DNA from: Oricola cellulosilytica
GTDB taxonomy: Bacteria > Pseudomonadota > Alphaproteobacteria > Rhizobiales > Rhizobiaceae
Reading direction: 5' to 3'
Assembly: GCF_019966575.1 (NCBI RefSeq)
Contig: NZ_JAINFK010000004.1
Location: 1 to 64,000 of the forward strand
DNA: 64,000 nt
In this document: positions 25,503 to 34,961 of the stretch, piece by piece
How the letters are laid out: every line of letters begins with the position of its first letter
Position numbering within the stretch: position 1 is the stretch's first letter
Made by a program: the position numbers and the translations under genes
Notes under the pieces: generated by a model
What the model was told of the DNA's origin: nothing
Database searches by the model: none
The model's input: the letters and a program-made list of their open reading frames with translations, nothing else

Positions 25503-26876
25503 CTAGGTCATGGCGGTTAGGATCGGCTCAAGCCGGTCGCTAAAATTGTCCACAACCCCGTTTTCCGACAGACTCAGCGTAGTTCTTCGCCAAAAATCGG
25601 AGCAGATGTGGGGATCGCGCTTCGCTTCCAGCTCGCGCCATTGCGGAAATGATAGGACGAATGTTCGGGGACTCATTCGGGCGTCCTTGTAAGGGTTCAC
25701 CCGGCCGCCCGCATCGATCGTAATCCGATCTAGCGTCTCGAGAAGTTCAAGTGTTCGCTCTCCGCGGTTCGGAAAATCCAGGGTCAGCGTATATCCGGGA
25801 ATTGGAAACGACATGACGCCACCGGAGTGAACATCACCAAACCGCTTCAGGACGGTGAGAAAGGAGGCCTCGCCGGCTGCCCGCGACGCACGGAGCAGTT
25901 CCGGAATTGCGTTTCGCGCCGTTTCGAAGGGAAGTGCGCTCTGGTGCTGAAACAGCCCACGCGGCCCGTAGAGCCGGTTCCAGTTGCGCACCGCGTCAAG
26001 CGGATAGAAGTATCCCTGATAACCGCTTACACGCTGACGCCCGGCCTTTTGTGCCTTGGCACGATAAAAGGCGCCGTTGAACAGACGCAGGCTGAGCGGA
26101 TTGAGCGCATTGAACGGCAGGTCGAACGGCACGGAAAGACCGGGGCGATGCGATCCCGAATCGAAATTGCCGTTTTCGGCATGGTTCGCGGTCAGGAGAA
26201 CGCCGCGGGTCTCGCCGCCACCTGCAAGCTGATCCAGCCACGCGACGGCATATTCATTCGCCGCATCGGCTTGCTCGGCCTGGTCGAAATATTCGCTGAG
26301 CCTAGCGAATGGCGTCACCGTCTCGACGACATCGAGAGAACCGATCTTCATCAACTTTAACCGCACGCGCAAGATGAGACCGGTGAGCCCCATCCCGCCG
26401 ATGGTCGCCGAAAACATTCCGGTCTCGTCGTCACGGTCGAGCCACACCGGTCCGGCTCCCGAGCGCCTCAGCTCGACCGCCGTCACATGGCATCCAAATG
26501 TCCCGCGCCGATGATGGTTCTTTCCGTGAACATCGTTGGCTACCGCGCCGCCAAGAGTCACAAAGCGTGTTCCCGGCGTTACCGGCAGGAACCAGCCGTA
26601 AGGCGCAGCGTGATCAATGATCTCATGCAGCATGACGCCAGCTTCGGCTTCCATGATGCCGCCGTCCGGGTCGAATGCAACGATCCGATTGCTGCCGCGA
26701 AAATCGGCGAGCATTCCCGCATCATTGTGACAGCTGTCGCCGTAGCTGCGCCCGTTGCCGAACGGCAGCACGCCCCCGATTCCCGCATGATCGATGCGAC
26801 CGGGCGCACCGGCGGCGTCAAACGCCTTGCGGGCGCGGCGCTTCAGCCGCCCGAAGCTGTCATGTGAAGAGCGCAT
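25503..26876 (-). CDS. DprE1-like FAD-dependent oxidoreductase
   Basis: A 457-residue flavoprotein. PFGNGRSYGDS (38-48) and TPGTRFVTLGGAVANDVHGK are hallmarks of the vanillyl-alcohol-oxidase-type fold seen in DprE1, the decaprenylphosphoryl-ribose oxidase; NPYKDARM near the C-terminus is the region of the DprE1 active-site lysine. In mycobacteria DprE1 oxidises the 2'-OH of the lipid-linked ribose as the first half of its epimerisation to arabinose. It overlaps the HAD-UbiA gene by 17 bases. The gene order parallels the noeC-type arabinosylation locus of Azorhizobium. Confidence 0.8.
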   Translation of the reverse strand: MRSSHDSFGRLKRRARKAFDAAGAPGRIDHAGIGGVLPFGNGRSYGDSCHNDAGMLADFRGSNRIVAFDPDGGIMEAEAGVMLHEIIDHAAPYGWFLPVTPGTRFVTLGGAVANDVHGKNHHRRGTFGCHVTAVELRRSGAGPVWLDRDDETGMFSATIGGMGLTGLILRVRLKLMKIGSLDVVETVTPFARLSEYFDQAEQADAANEYAVAWLDQLAGGGETRGVLLTANHAENGNFDSGSHRPGLSVPFDLPFNALNPLSLRLFNGAFYRAKAQKAGRQRVSGYQGYFYPLDAVRNWNRLYGPRGLFQHQSALPFETARNAIPELLRASRAAGEASFLTVLKRFGDVHSGGVMSFPIPGYTLTLDFPNRGERTLELLETLDRITIDAGGRVNPYKDARMSPRTFVLSFPQWRELEAKRDPHICSDFWRRTTLSLSENGVVDNFSDRLEPILTAMT

Positions 26877-28341
26877 AGGGAAACGGTGTTGCGGCCAAGA
26901 TCAGAACACCCCCCAACGCGACCATCAACTGGCTGCGCCAATCGGATGCAATAAAGACGACCGGATCATCACAAAACTCACGCCGGCGCGCCAGGATCCA
27001 GATCCGGAGGATGATATAGAGCACCAACGGACAGAGCAGCCACAACACCCACGGAAACTCATATATCTCGTGTACATGACTGCTCTCCAAATACAGCGCG
27101 AGAACCACAACTGCCGCGAATCCGGACCCGATGCCCGCCTGGGAGATCGTCTCCTTGTCTTCGGGCCGATACCCCCGCCCGTTCAGCCGCTCCTTTTCCG
27201 GAATTCCTGCTTGATCCAGTTCGACAAAGCGCTTCACCAGCGCAAGCGACAGGAAGAAGAAGATGGAGAACGCCAGCAGCCAGGGAGACGGAGGAATGTC
27301 GGTTGCCGCAGACCCGGCGATGACGCGCACAGTGTAGAGACTGGCAAGCACGAGCACGTCGATCAGCAGCCAGCGCTTGATCTTGAGCGAGTAGGAGAAG
27401 GTCGCGACTGTATAACCCGCAAGAACGAGAAGGAAGGCGGGAGGCAACAGTGTGCCAATTGCCAACGAGGCGACAATCAGCACAAGCGCAGTTCTGACTC
27501 CGAATGCAGGGGCGACGACGCCCGCCGCCAACGGCCGTTTCGATTTGCTGGGATGACCGCGATCGGCGGCCAGGTCGAAGAGATCGTTGACGATGTAGAA
27601 CGCCGAGGCAAGAAAACTGAACGCAAAAAATGCTCCGGCCAGTTGCAGAATCACGGTCGGCTCGAGGATCTTGTGATCGAGAACGGCGGGCACGGCGATC
27701 AGGATGTTCTTCGACCACTGATGCACACGCAGCATCTTGGCAACGGTCTTCAGCGAAACCGGCTCAGGCGGCTCCAGCATCTCTGCATTATGGGCGCGGG
27801 CCCAACCGGCAGCCGCACGGTCCGGCGCCACGGCGATGGCGCGCCGCGCCGTTTCAAACACCGCGATATCGTCGCGGCTGTTGCCCATGTAATCGAACCC
27901 GCAATCGCCATACGCCGCCTTCAGGGCAACGACCTTCGCCTTCGACTTGAGATTGTTCTTCGCATCCGAGCCGATCACGGAAGTGAAGAAACCGAGATGC
28001 TCAGCGATGGCCTCGGCGTGACGCCTGCAGCTGGCCGTGGCGAGAACGATCCGCCGGCCGGCGACATGTTCGTCGCGCAGACGTGCAACAACGCTCTCGC
28101 GATACGGCAACGTTTCGGGCGCGGGATCAACACGCGAGAAAATCTCATGCTTGAAGCGGGGTTTGCCGCGCGCGAGCCATAGCGGCAGAAGAAGAAGACA
28201 GAGCGGGTTCTGCCGGATCAGCGTGAAGAGGCATTCCCACAGCAGGTCGGTCGCGATCAGCGTCCCGTCGAGGTCGACGGCGAGAACCGCTGCGCCCTTG
28301 TCAACGCGTGCATCCACTGGTGCGACTCCATTCCCCGGCAA
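26860..28341 (-). CDS. HAD phosphatase-UbiA prenyltransferase fusion (DPPR synthase-like)
   Basis: A 493-residue fusion. Residues 15-190 are an HAD domain with VDLDGTL (nucleophile Asp23, general acid Asp25) and GNSRDD (153-158). From about 205 a UbiA domain has NDLFDLAAD (252-260) and 8-9 hydrophobic segments. UbiA Rv3806c transfers phosphoribosyl from PRPP to decaprenyl phosphate, and a separate phosphatase then removes the 5-phosphate. The fusion could do both steps. TTG 28341 is taken as start; GTG 28317, with GGAG 8 bases upstream, is equally possible. Confidence 0.8.
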   Translation of the reverse strand: MPGNGVAPVDARVDKGAAVLAVDLDGTLIATDLLWECLFTLIRQNPLCLLLLPLWLARGKPRFKHEIFSRVDPAPETLPYRESVVARLRDEHVAGRRIVLATASCRRHAEAIAEHLGFFTSVIGSDAKNNLKSKAKVVALKAAYGDCGFDYMGNSRDDIAVFETARRAIAVAPDRAAAGWARAHNAEMLEPPEPVSLKTVAKMLRVHQWSKNILIAVPAVLDHKILEPTVILQLAGAFFAFSFLASAFYIVNDLFDLAADRGHPSKSKRPLAAGVVAPAFGVRTALVLIVASLAIGTLLPPAFLLVLAGYTVATFSYSLKIKRWLLIDVLVLASLYTVRVIAGSAATDIPPSPWLLAFSIFFFLSLALVKRFVELDQAGIPEKERLNGRGYRPEDKETISQAGIGSGFAAVVVLALYLESSHVHEIYEFPWVLWLLCPLVLYIILRIWILARRREFCDDPVVFIASDWRSQLMVALGGVLILAATPFPYALFT

Positions 28342-28450
28342 TCGGCCCGCCTCTCGCGGACACCCGCGGCGAAGTTACTTCAAGGCAGGAGATAAATCGT
28401 GAAAGTGCTTGGCAAACCACGGAAATGGCAGAGAAAATTTACGGTTCTGG

Positions 28451-28478
28451 TTGACGGGAGATTAACGGCCTCCATAAA
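28451..28478 (+). promoter_or_regulatory. Candidate promoter for soxBDAG
   Basis: TTGACG at 28451-28456 and CATAAA at 28473-28478 are 16 bases apart in the 290-base divergent gap between the UbiA fusion and soxB. The -10 match is modest. The rest of the gap (28342-28631) shows no ORF. Confidence 0.35.
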
Positions 28479-28631
28479 GTTTTAGCGATTCCGCACCCAC
28501 CGGCCAGCGAGCGAACCCGCTCCCCCGGCGCGCAATCGTCTGCGGTCGTCCAGATGAAAATGCGGGACGCATTTCTGCAATGAAATCCTGCCCGCCGCCC
28601 GCTAAGGTACCTGCGATCGGAGAACGACCCA

Positions 28632-29891
28632 ATGGCGGAATATTCTGCCTTTCAGGTATTCAAGAACGGCCTGACCGGCAACACCGGCTGGAAACAGGCA
28701 TGGCGCAAGCCCGAGCCGAAGCAGCAATACGACGTTGTCATCATTGGTGGCGGCGGGCACGGTCTCGCCACTGCCTACTATCTCGCTGTCAATCACGGCA
28801 TCACCAATGTCGCCATCTGCGAAAAGGGTTGGCTCGGCTCCGGCAATATCGGCCGCAACACCACCATCGTGCGCTCGAACTATCTGCTGAATGGCAACAC
28901 CCCCTTCTACGAGCATTCGATGAAGCTCTGGGAAAATTTGAGCCACGAACTGAACTACAACGTGATGTTTTCCCAGCGCGGCATCATCAATCTGTGTCAC
29001 ACCCCGGCGCAACTCGACGATACGGCGCGGCGCGGCAATTCGATGCGTCTGATGGGCGTCGACGCGCGCATGCTCACGCCGCGCGATCTCGCCCGCCGCG
29101 TGCCCGGTCTGGACCTGTCCGCATCGGCGCGGTTTCCCGTGCTGGGCGGGCTGGTACAACCGCGCGCGGGCACGGCCAGGCACGATGCGGTGGCGTGGGG
29201 CTATGCCCGTGCCGCCGACCGGCGCGGCGTGGACATTCTAGAGAATTGCGAAGTGACCGGTTTCCTACGCGACGGGGACAAAGTGACCGGGGTCGCAACA
29301 TCACGCGGAGAGATCCGGGCCAGGAAAATCGCGGTCTGCGTGGCAGGATCGACCAGCCATATGATGAAATTGGCGGGCATAGAAAAGCTGCCGATCGAAA
29401 GTCACGTCTTGCAGGCTTTCGTGTCGGAGGCGCTGAAGCCGTTTCTGGACACGGTGGTCACGTTCGGCGGTGGGCATCTCTACATCTCCCAGTCGGACAA
29501 AGGCGGGCTGGTCTTCGGCGGCGATATTGACGGCTATAACAGCTACGCGCAGCACGGAAATCTCCCGGTCGTGGAAGAGGTGATGTCGGAGACCGTGGCG
29601 CTGTTCCCGGCTGCCGCGAAGGTCAGATTGCTGCGCTCGTGGGGCGGCATCATGGACATGAGCATGGACGGTACGCCGATCATCACGACCGGACCGTTGA
29701 CGGGCATGTATCTGAATTGCGGCTGGTGCTATGGCGGTTTCAAGGCAACGCCCGCTTCCGGATGGTGCTTTGCCCATACAATCGCCCGCGACGAGCCGCA
29801 TGAGTTGAGCGCAGCATTCACGCTGGACCGGTTCCACCGCGGCTATGTCATCGACGAAAAGGGTCAGGGCGCGACGCCATGGAAGCACTGA
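28632..29891 (+). CDS. soxB: Sarcosine oxidase beta subunit
   Basis: A 419-residue flavoprotein with DVVIIGGGGHGLATAYYLA as the FAD-binding motif near residues 34-52 and GSGNIGRNTTIVRSNYL after it, both diagnostic of the heterotetrameric sarcosine oxidase beta subunit. It holds FAD and the covalent FMN site and oxidises sarcosine. First gene of soxBDAG; soxD starts 10 bases after its stop. Confidence 0.95.
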   Translation: MAEYSAFQVFKNGLTGNTGWKQAWRKPEPKQQYDVVIIGGGGHGLATAYYLAVNHGITNVAICEKGWLGSGNIGRNTTIVRSNYLLNGNTPFYEHSMKLWENLSHELNYNVMFSQRGIINLCHTPAQLDDTARRGNSMRLMGVDARMLTPRDLARRVPGLDLSASARFPVLGGLVQPRAGTARHDAVAWGYARAADRRGVDILENCEVTGFLRDGDKVTGVATSRGEIRARKIAVCVAGSTSHMMKLAGIEKLPIESHVLQAFVSEALKPFLDTVVTFGGGHLYISQSDKGGLVFGGDIDGYNSYAQHGNLPVVEEVMSETVALFPAAAKVRLLRSWGGIMDMSMDGTPIITTGPLTGMYLNCGWCYGGFKATPASGWCFAHTIARDEPHELSAAFTLDRFHRGYVIDEKGQGATPWKH

Positions 29892-29901
29892 GGCCGACGG
29901 C

Positions 29902-30162
29902 ATGATCATCAAATGCCCGCATTGCGGCCCGCGCGATCTGGCCGAGTTCTCTTATCACGGGGACGCAACGCTCACACGCCCCGACCCGGCCTCGACCGAC
30001 CGGGATGCCTGGAACGCCTATGTTTACGACCGCACCAACCCGGCGGGCGACCACCGCGAATACTGGCAGCATTCCGGCGGATGCCGACGTCATGTCGTGG
30101 TCTCCCGGAACACGCTGACACACGCGATTACCGATGTGCGCTTCGCCGGGGAGCGGAAATGA
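29902..30162 (+). CDS. soxD: Sarcosine oxidase delta subunit
   Basis: An 86-residue protein from ATG 29902. MIIKCPHCGPRDLAEF begins the CPHCG zinc-binding motif, completed by later Cys and His (GGCRRH). It is the small structural zinc subunit of the heterotetramer. It overlaps soxA by 4 bases (ATGA). Confidence 0.95.
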   Translation: MIIKCPHCGPRDLAEFSYHGDATLTRPDPASTDRDAWNAYVYDRTNPAGDHREYWQHSGGCRRHVVVSRNTLTHAITDVRFAGERK

Positions 30163-33044
30163 CGTCGCATCGCCTCCCGACCGGCGGCCGGATCGGCCGG
30201 GACGTCCGGGTGCATTTCACCTTCGACGGGAAGCGGTATTACGGCCATGGCGGTGATACGCTTGCATCGGCGCTCCTGGCCAACGGTATCAGGGTTCTGG
30301 GGCGGTCGTTCAAGTACCACCGGCCGCGTGGCCTTCTGACGGCGGGTTACGACGAACCGAACGCGCTGGTGACGGTGCTGACCGACGGTGCGCGCGAGCC
30401 CAATATCCGCGCCACGGAACTCGAGATTTTCGAGGGCCTCGTCGCCGAAAGCCAGAACCGCTTTCCGTCGCTGCGCTTCGATGTCATGGCCATCAACCAG
30501 TTCACCGGAAAGCTGCTGGGTGCGGGCTTCTACTACAAGACCTTCATGGGCCCCGTGATCGGACCTCTGAAGGGCACCCGGTTCTGGATGTTCTGCGAGA
30601 CCTTCATCCGCCGCGCCGCCGGGCTGGGAAGGGCCGGAACCACGCCCGATCCCGCCCGCTACGAGCGGATGAACGCGTTTTGCGACGTGCTGGTGGTTGG
30701 CTCCGGCCTCGCCGGACTGCGGGGGGCGCGCGACGCGGCAACCACCGGTAAGACGGTAATCGTCTGCGAAACCATGCCGGTTGCGGGCGGATGCACGAAC
30801 TGGCGCGGCGACGAGACGCAGTCCGACGAGGCCCGAACACTGATCGGCGAACTCGGCGAGATGGAAAATGTCCGGCTCCTGACGCGAACGACCGCCTGGG
30901 GCTATTATGACGGCAACACGGTCGCGGCGCTCGAACGCGTCACCGACCATTTGCCGAAGCGCGGCACGCCCGCGCCGCGCCACCGTCACTGGGTCATCCG
31001 TGCCGGTCAGGTGGTGATCGCCACCGGCGCGCTGGAGCGCCCGATGGTTTTTCCCGGCAATGACCGGCCCGGCGTGATGCTCGCCGACGCCGCGATGCGG
31101 TTTGCGGAGGAATTCGGTGTTCTGACCGGCAAGCGCATGGTGCTGTTCACCAACAATGACAGCGCCTACCGCGTCGCCATGCGTCTGAAAGAGCTTGGCG
31201 CCGATGTCCCCGCCATCATCGACGTGCGCGCCGAGGTCGAGGGTGATGCCCGCGCCGACGCCGAAACGGCCGGCATCGAGGTCATCGCCGGCCATGCGGT
31301 GGTGAAAACCGAGGGCCGACCGGAGGTCTCGTCGGTATTCGCCCAGCCCTTCGACCATCGCACCGGTATCCTTCCGGGTTCGGGACGGGCCCTCACATGT
31401 GACGCGCTGCTCGTTTCCGGCGGCTGGTCGCCGGTGCTCCATTTAGCCTCGCAGGCTGGCGCCCGGCCGGTCTGGGACGAACAGTTGCAGGCCTTCGTGC
31501 CGCCCGAAGGCGACGGCCGGTGGACGGCCGCCGGTTCGGCTGCGGGAGAAGGTCTCGATCCGCCCGCGCCGGTGTTCGAGATCGTCTCGACAGGCGGCAA
31601 GGCGTTCGTCGATCTCCAGCACGATGTGACCGCCGACGATGTCCGCCTTGCACATCGCGAGGGTTTCAGTTCGGTCGAACATCTGAAGCGTTACACCACG
31701 CTCGGCATGGCGACGGATCAGGGAAAGACCTCCAACATTTCCGGCATGGCGATCATGGCCGAAGCGCTCGCCGCGCCCATCCCGCAGGTCGGGACCACGC
31801 GCTTCCGCCCGCCGTTCACGCCTGTCTCCCTCGGCGCACTGGCCGCCGAACGCTACGGCGATCTGCGACCGCACCGGCTGACGCCGATGCACGACTGGCA
31901 CGCGGAAAAGGGCGCGCACATGTATCCCGCAGGGCTGTGGATGCGGTCGGAAAGCTACAACAGGCCCGGCGAGACGGTCGAGCAGGCCTACATCCGAGAA
32001 GCGAGAAACGTTCGCGAAAGCGTTGGTATTGTTGATGTTTCGACCCTCGGCAAGATTGACGTTCAGGGTCCCGACGCGGCGGAGTTTCTCAACCGGATCT
32101 ACACCAATGGCTTCGCCAAGCTTCCGGTCGGCAAGGCCCGCTACGGCCTGATGCTGCGCGAAGATGGCTTCGCCATGGATGACGGCACCACCTGGCGCCT
32201 TGCCGAAGAACGCTTCCTCATGACGACGACCACCGCGAACGCGGCCAGGGTGATGCAGCATATGGAGTTCTATCTCGACTGCATCTGGCCGGATTTGCGT
32301 GTGCACCTGACATCCGTCACCGACCAGTGGGCGGCAGCCGCCATTGCGGGACCGAATGCCCGCGACGTTCTCGCCGCCTGCGTCGAGGGAGCAGCGGTCG
32401 ATCACGCGACGCTTCCGTTCATGGGGATCGTTCGTGGGGCGGTGGCCGGTGTGCCGGTGATGATCTGCCGCCTGTCCTTTTCCGGGGAGCGCGCCTACGA
32501 GGTCTACTGCGGCGCGCATCACGGTCAGCACGTTTGGGACGCGCTGATGGAGGCCGGCGAGAAATTCGGCATCGAACCTTACGGGCTCGAGGCGCTCGGC
32601 ACGCTGCGCATCGAGAAAGGCCACATCACGGGAGCAGAAATCGACGGACGCACGACGGCTCACGATCTGCATCTCAATTGGATGATTTCGTCGAAGAAGC
32701 CGTTCGTCGGCTCGGCGATGCTCGACCGCGAAGGTTTGATGGACCCGTCCCGCTGGTCGCTGGTCGGCGTCGTCTCGCTCTCGGGCGAAAGACTGCGCGG
32801 CGGAAGCCATGTCGTGAACGGAGCGGACCGCGAAGATCCAGGCCGCAGTCTCGGCCATCTGACAGCGATGTGCTACTCGCCGGCCATGGGGAAATATATC
32901 GGGCTGGCGCTTGTCGAAAACGGCCCGGGACGGATCGGTTCGCGCGCTTGGGCCACCGATCCCGCCCGCTCCGGAACACACATTCCCATAGAGATCGTAA
33001 GGCACCATTTCTACGATCCGGAAGGGAAACGCATGCATGGCTGA
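30159..33044 (+). CDS. soxA: Sarcosine oxidase alpha subunit
   Basis: A 961-residue protein from ATG 30159; the longer in-frame ORF from 29913 is antisense-like shadow over soxD. The N-terminal 2Fe-2S-ferredoxin-like region (FKYHRPRGLLTAGYDEPN) is followed by an NAD-binding domain (VLVVGSGLAGLRGARDAA) and C-terminal GcvT domains that bind THF (VGIVDVSTLGKIDVQGPDA). The subunit lets the methyl group of sarcosine be captured as methylene-THF. It overlaps soxG by 8 bases. Confidence 0.95.
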   Translation: MTSHRLPTGGRIGRDVRVHFTFDGKRYYGHGGDTLASALLANGIRVLGRSFKYHRPRGLLTAGYDEPNALVTVLTDGAREPNIRATELEIFEGLVAESQNRFPSLRFDVMAINQFTGKLLGAGFYYKTFMGPVIGPLKGTRFWMFCETFIRRAAGLGRAGTTPDPARYERMNAFCDVLVVGSGLAGLRGARDAATTGKTVIVCETMPVAGGCTNWRGDETQSDEARTLIGELGEMENVRLLTRTTAWGYYDGNTVAALERVTDHLPKRGTPAPRHRHWVIRAGQVVIATGALERPMVFPGNDRPGVMLADAAMRFAEEFGVLTGKRMVLFTNNDSAYRVAMRLKELGADVPAIIDVRAEVEGDARADAETAGIEVIAGHAVVKTEGRPEVSSVFAQPFDHRTGILPGSGRALTCDALLVSGGWSPVLHLASQAGARPVWDEQLQAFVPPEGDGRWTAAGSAAGEGLDPPAPVFEIVSTGGKAFVDLQHDVTADDVRLAHREGFSSVEHLKRYTTLGMATDQGKTSNISGMAIMAEALAAPIPQVGTTRFRPPFTPVSLGALAAERYGDLRPHRLTPMHDWHAEKGAHMYPAGLWMRSESYNRPGETVEQAYIREARNVRESVGIVDVSTLGKIDVQGPDAAEFLNRIYTNGFAKLPVGKARYGLMLREDGFAMDDGTTWRLAEERFLMTTTTANAARVMQHMEFYLDCIWPDLRVHLTSVTDQWAAAAIAGPNARDVLAACVEGAAVDHATLPFMGIVRGAVAGVPVMICRLSFSGERAYEVYCGAHHGQHVWDALMEAGEKFGIEPYGLEALGTLRIEKGHITGAEIDGRTTAHDLHLNWMISSKKPFVGSAMLDREGLMDPSRWSLVGVVSLSGERLRGGSHVVNGADREDPGRSLGHLTAMCYSPAMGKYIGLALVENGPGRIGSRAWATDPARSGTHIPIEIVRHHFYDPEGKRMHG

Positions 33045-33663
33045 GCATCCAAGCTTCGTTGCCGATCCGGTGCTGCGGGATCGCGCGGAATCACCGCTGA
33101 CCGGCCATTATCAGCCGGGAGATTTCGGCACACTCGCGGACAATGACCCCGGGGTCACCCTTTCGGAGCGCTTCGGATTGACTATCGTTGAGTTGGCCGC
33201 GTGGCGCGGCGACGAGGAAAAAATCCGCTCGGCCGTTGCATCGGTCATGAACCTGAAGCTGGAAGGCGCGCCCGGTTCCGGCGCTGCGGGTGAGAATGGC
33301 TCCGCATTCAATACGGCGCCCGGGCGGTGGCTCGTCAGCGGAGAAAAAGCGGAGCTGGCCGCCGAACTGGCCGGGCAGACGGGGACGGCCGGCACGCTGA
33401 CCGATCTCAGCCATGGCCGGACGGTCATACGGATCGACGGCCCCAGAAGCCGGTGGGTGCTCTCGAAGCTCTTCGCGATCGATTTTTCCGAACGGGTGTG
33501 GCCGGTCGGACACGGCGTTTCGACCTCACATCACGACATCCATGCGGCAATTCAGAGAAGCGGCGCGGATGCCTTCGACATCATCGTGTTCCGTTCATTC
33601 GCACGTTCGTTCTGGCATGTTCTTTGCCGGTCGTCCGAGGAGACCGGCTACCGCGTGACGTGA
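33037..33663 (+). CDS. soxG: Sarcosine oxidase gamma subunit
   Basis: A 208-residue protein with the SoxG-family C-terminal segment DLSHGRTVIRIDGPRSRWVL and a late FRSFARSFWHVL motif. It is the structural gamma subunit. Last gene of soxBDAG, and its 3' end overlaps the convergent guanine deaminase gene by 16 bases with no room for an intervening terminator. Confidence 0.92.
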   Translation: MAEHPSFVADPVLRDRAESPLTGHYQPGDFGTLADNDPGVTLSERFGLTIVELAAWRGDEEKIRSAVASVMNLKLEGAPGSGAAGENGSAFNTAPGRWLVSGEKAELAAELAGQTGTAGTLTDLSHGRTVIRIDGPRSRWVLSKLFAIDFSERVWPVGHGVSTSHHDIHAAIQRSGADAFDIIVFRSFARSFWHVLCRSSEETGYRVT

Positions 33664-34961
33664 TTTTCCGAAGCCGTTGCGCCCGACACGATCGCCGCGC
33701 GCACAGACCGGTCATCGCCCATCGTCTGCAGCAGGAAGAGTTCCTCGGCAAGGGTCGAGACCGTTTCGGCCCGCAGCGCCATTGCGGGCGTGCCGCGGCT
33801 GTCGAGGACGATGAAATCGGCCTCATAGCCGGAAGCGAGCTTTCCTATCCTGTCATCCATGCCGATCGCTTTCGCGTTGCCGAGCGTCGCCTGATAGAAT
33901 GACCGGAGTGGGTGATAGCGTTGGCCCTGCAGGTTCAGCACTTTGTAGCCCTCGTCAAGCGTGCGCAGCATCGACCACGACGTGCCGCCGCCGATGTCGG
34001 TCGCGATGGCATGACGCACAGCCGGATGGACCGCCTTCATCTTGTCGAGGTCGTACAACCCGCTGCCAAGGAAGAGGTTCGAGGTCGGGCAGAACACAGC
34101 GACCGACCGGCTTTCCGCCATGCGCGCGATCTCGCGTTCGCTCTGGTGGATACAATGCCCGAACAGGCTTTTCGGGCTTAGCAGGCCGTATCGGTCATAA
34201 ACATCCGTGTAGTCCTTTGACCAGGGAAACAGACCCGCGACGACCTCGATCTCGGCGCGATTTTCCGACAGGTGCGTCTGCATCAGACATTCGGGATGCT
34301 CTCTGGCAAGCGTACCAGCCGCCTCCATCTGCGCCTCCGTGGAGGTCAGGGCGAAACGGGGCGTAATCGCCACCTCGACCCGGCCCGTGCCGTGCCATTC
34401 GGCGATCAGCGCCTTGGTGTCTTCATATCCGGATTGTGCGGTGTCAGTCAGGGCATCGGGCGCGTTGCGGTCCATCATCACCTTGCCGGTGACAATCCGC
34501 ATGTTGCGCTTCACCGCTTCGCCCAGGAGGGCCTCCGCCGATGTCCTGTGGACTGAGCCGAATGCAACCGCCGTTGTGGTGCCGTGCGAAAGAAGCATGT
34601 CGAGAAACGCTTTCGCCATGCGCCCGGCGTGATCGGGGTCGCCGTATTTCTGTTCCTCGACAAAGGTGTAGGTGTTCAACCACTCAAGCAGACTTCCGGC
34701 ATAGGAAGCGACGACCTGCCCCTGCGGGAAATGCAGATGGCAATCGATGAAGCCGGGGACGATGAGATGCGGCCGGTGGTCACGCACCGGCGCATCGCGC
34801 CAGGCAGACGGCAAGTCCGGCCAGTCTCCCGACCAGACGATACGGCCGTCGGCAACAGCGATCGCGCCGTCTTCGAGGTAGTGATAAGCATCTTCATCCT
34901 CGCTGCCAGCCGGCTCGCGTTCGAACCAGAGTAATCTCCCCCGAAAAACTTCTGCTGACAT
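33648..34961 (-). CDS. guaD: Guanine deaminase
   Basis: A 437-residue amidohydrolase. DCHLHFPQ (73-80) gives the metal ligands His75 and His77; further motifs are GTTTAVAFGSVH, TPRFALTSTEAQ, MQTHLSEN, HCIHQSE and ATDIGGGTSWSML. It converts guanine to xanthine. The ATG at 34961 overlaps the stop of puuD (TGATG), so the two are translationally coupled in one purine-degradation operon. Confidence 0.92.
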   Translation of the reverse strand: MSAEVFRGRLLWFEREPAGSEDEDAYHYLEDGAIAVADGRIVWSGDWPDLPSAWRDAPVRDHRPHLIVPGFIDCHLHFPQGQVVASYAGSLLEWLNTYTFVEEQKYGDPDHAGRMAKAFLDMLLSHGTTTAVAFGSVHRTSAEALLGEAVKRNMRIVTGKVMMDRNAPDALTDTAQSGYEDTKALIAEWHGTGRVEVAITPRFALTSTEAQMEAAGTLAREHPECLMQTHLSENRAEIEVVAGLFPWSKDYTDVYDRYGLLSPKSLFGHCIHQSEREIARMAESRSVAVFCPTSNLFLGSGLYDLDKMKAVHPAVRHAIATDIGGGTSWSMLRTLDEGYKVLNLQGQRYHPLRSFYQATLGNAKAIGMDDRIGKLASGYEADFIVLDSRGTPAMALRAETVSTLAEELFLLQTMGDDRSVRAAIVSGATASENHVTR

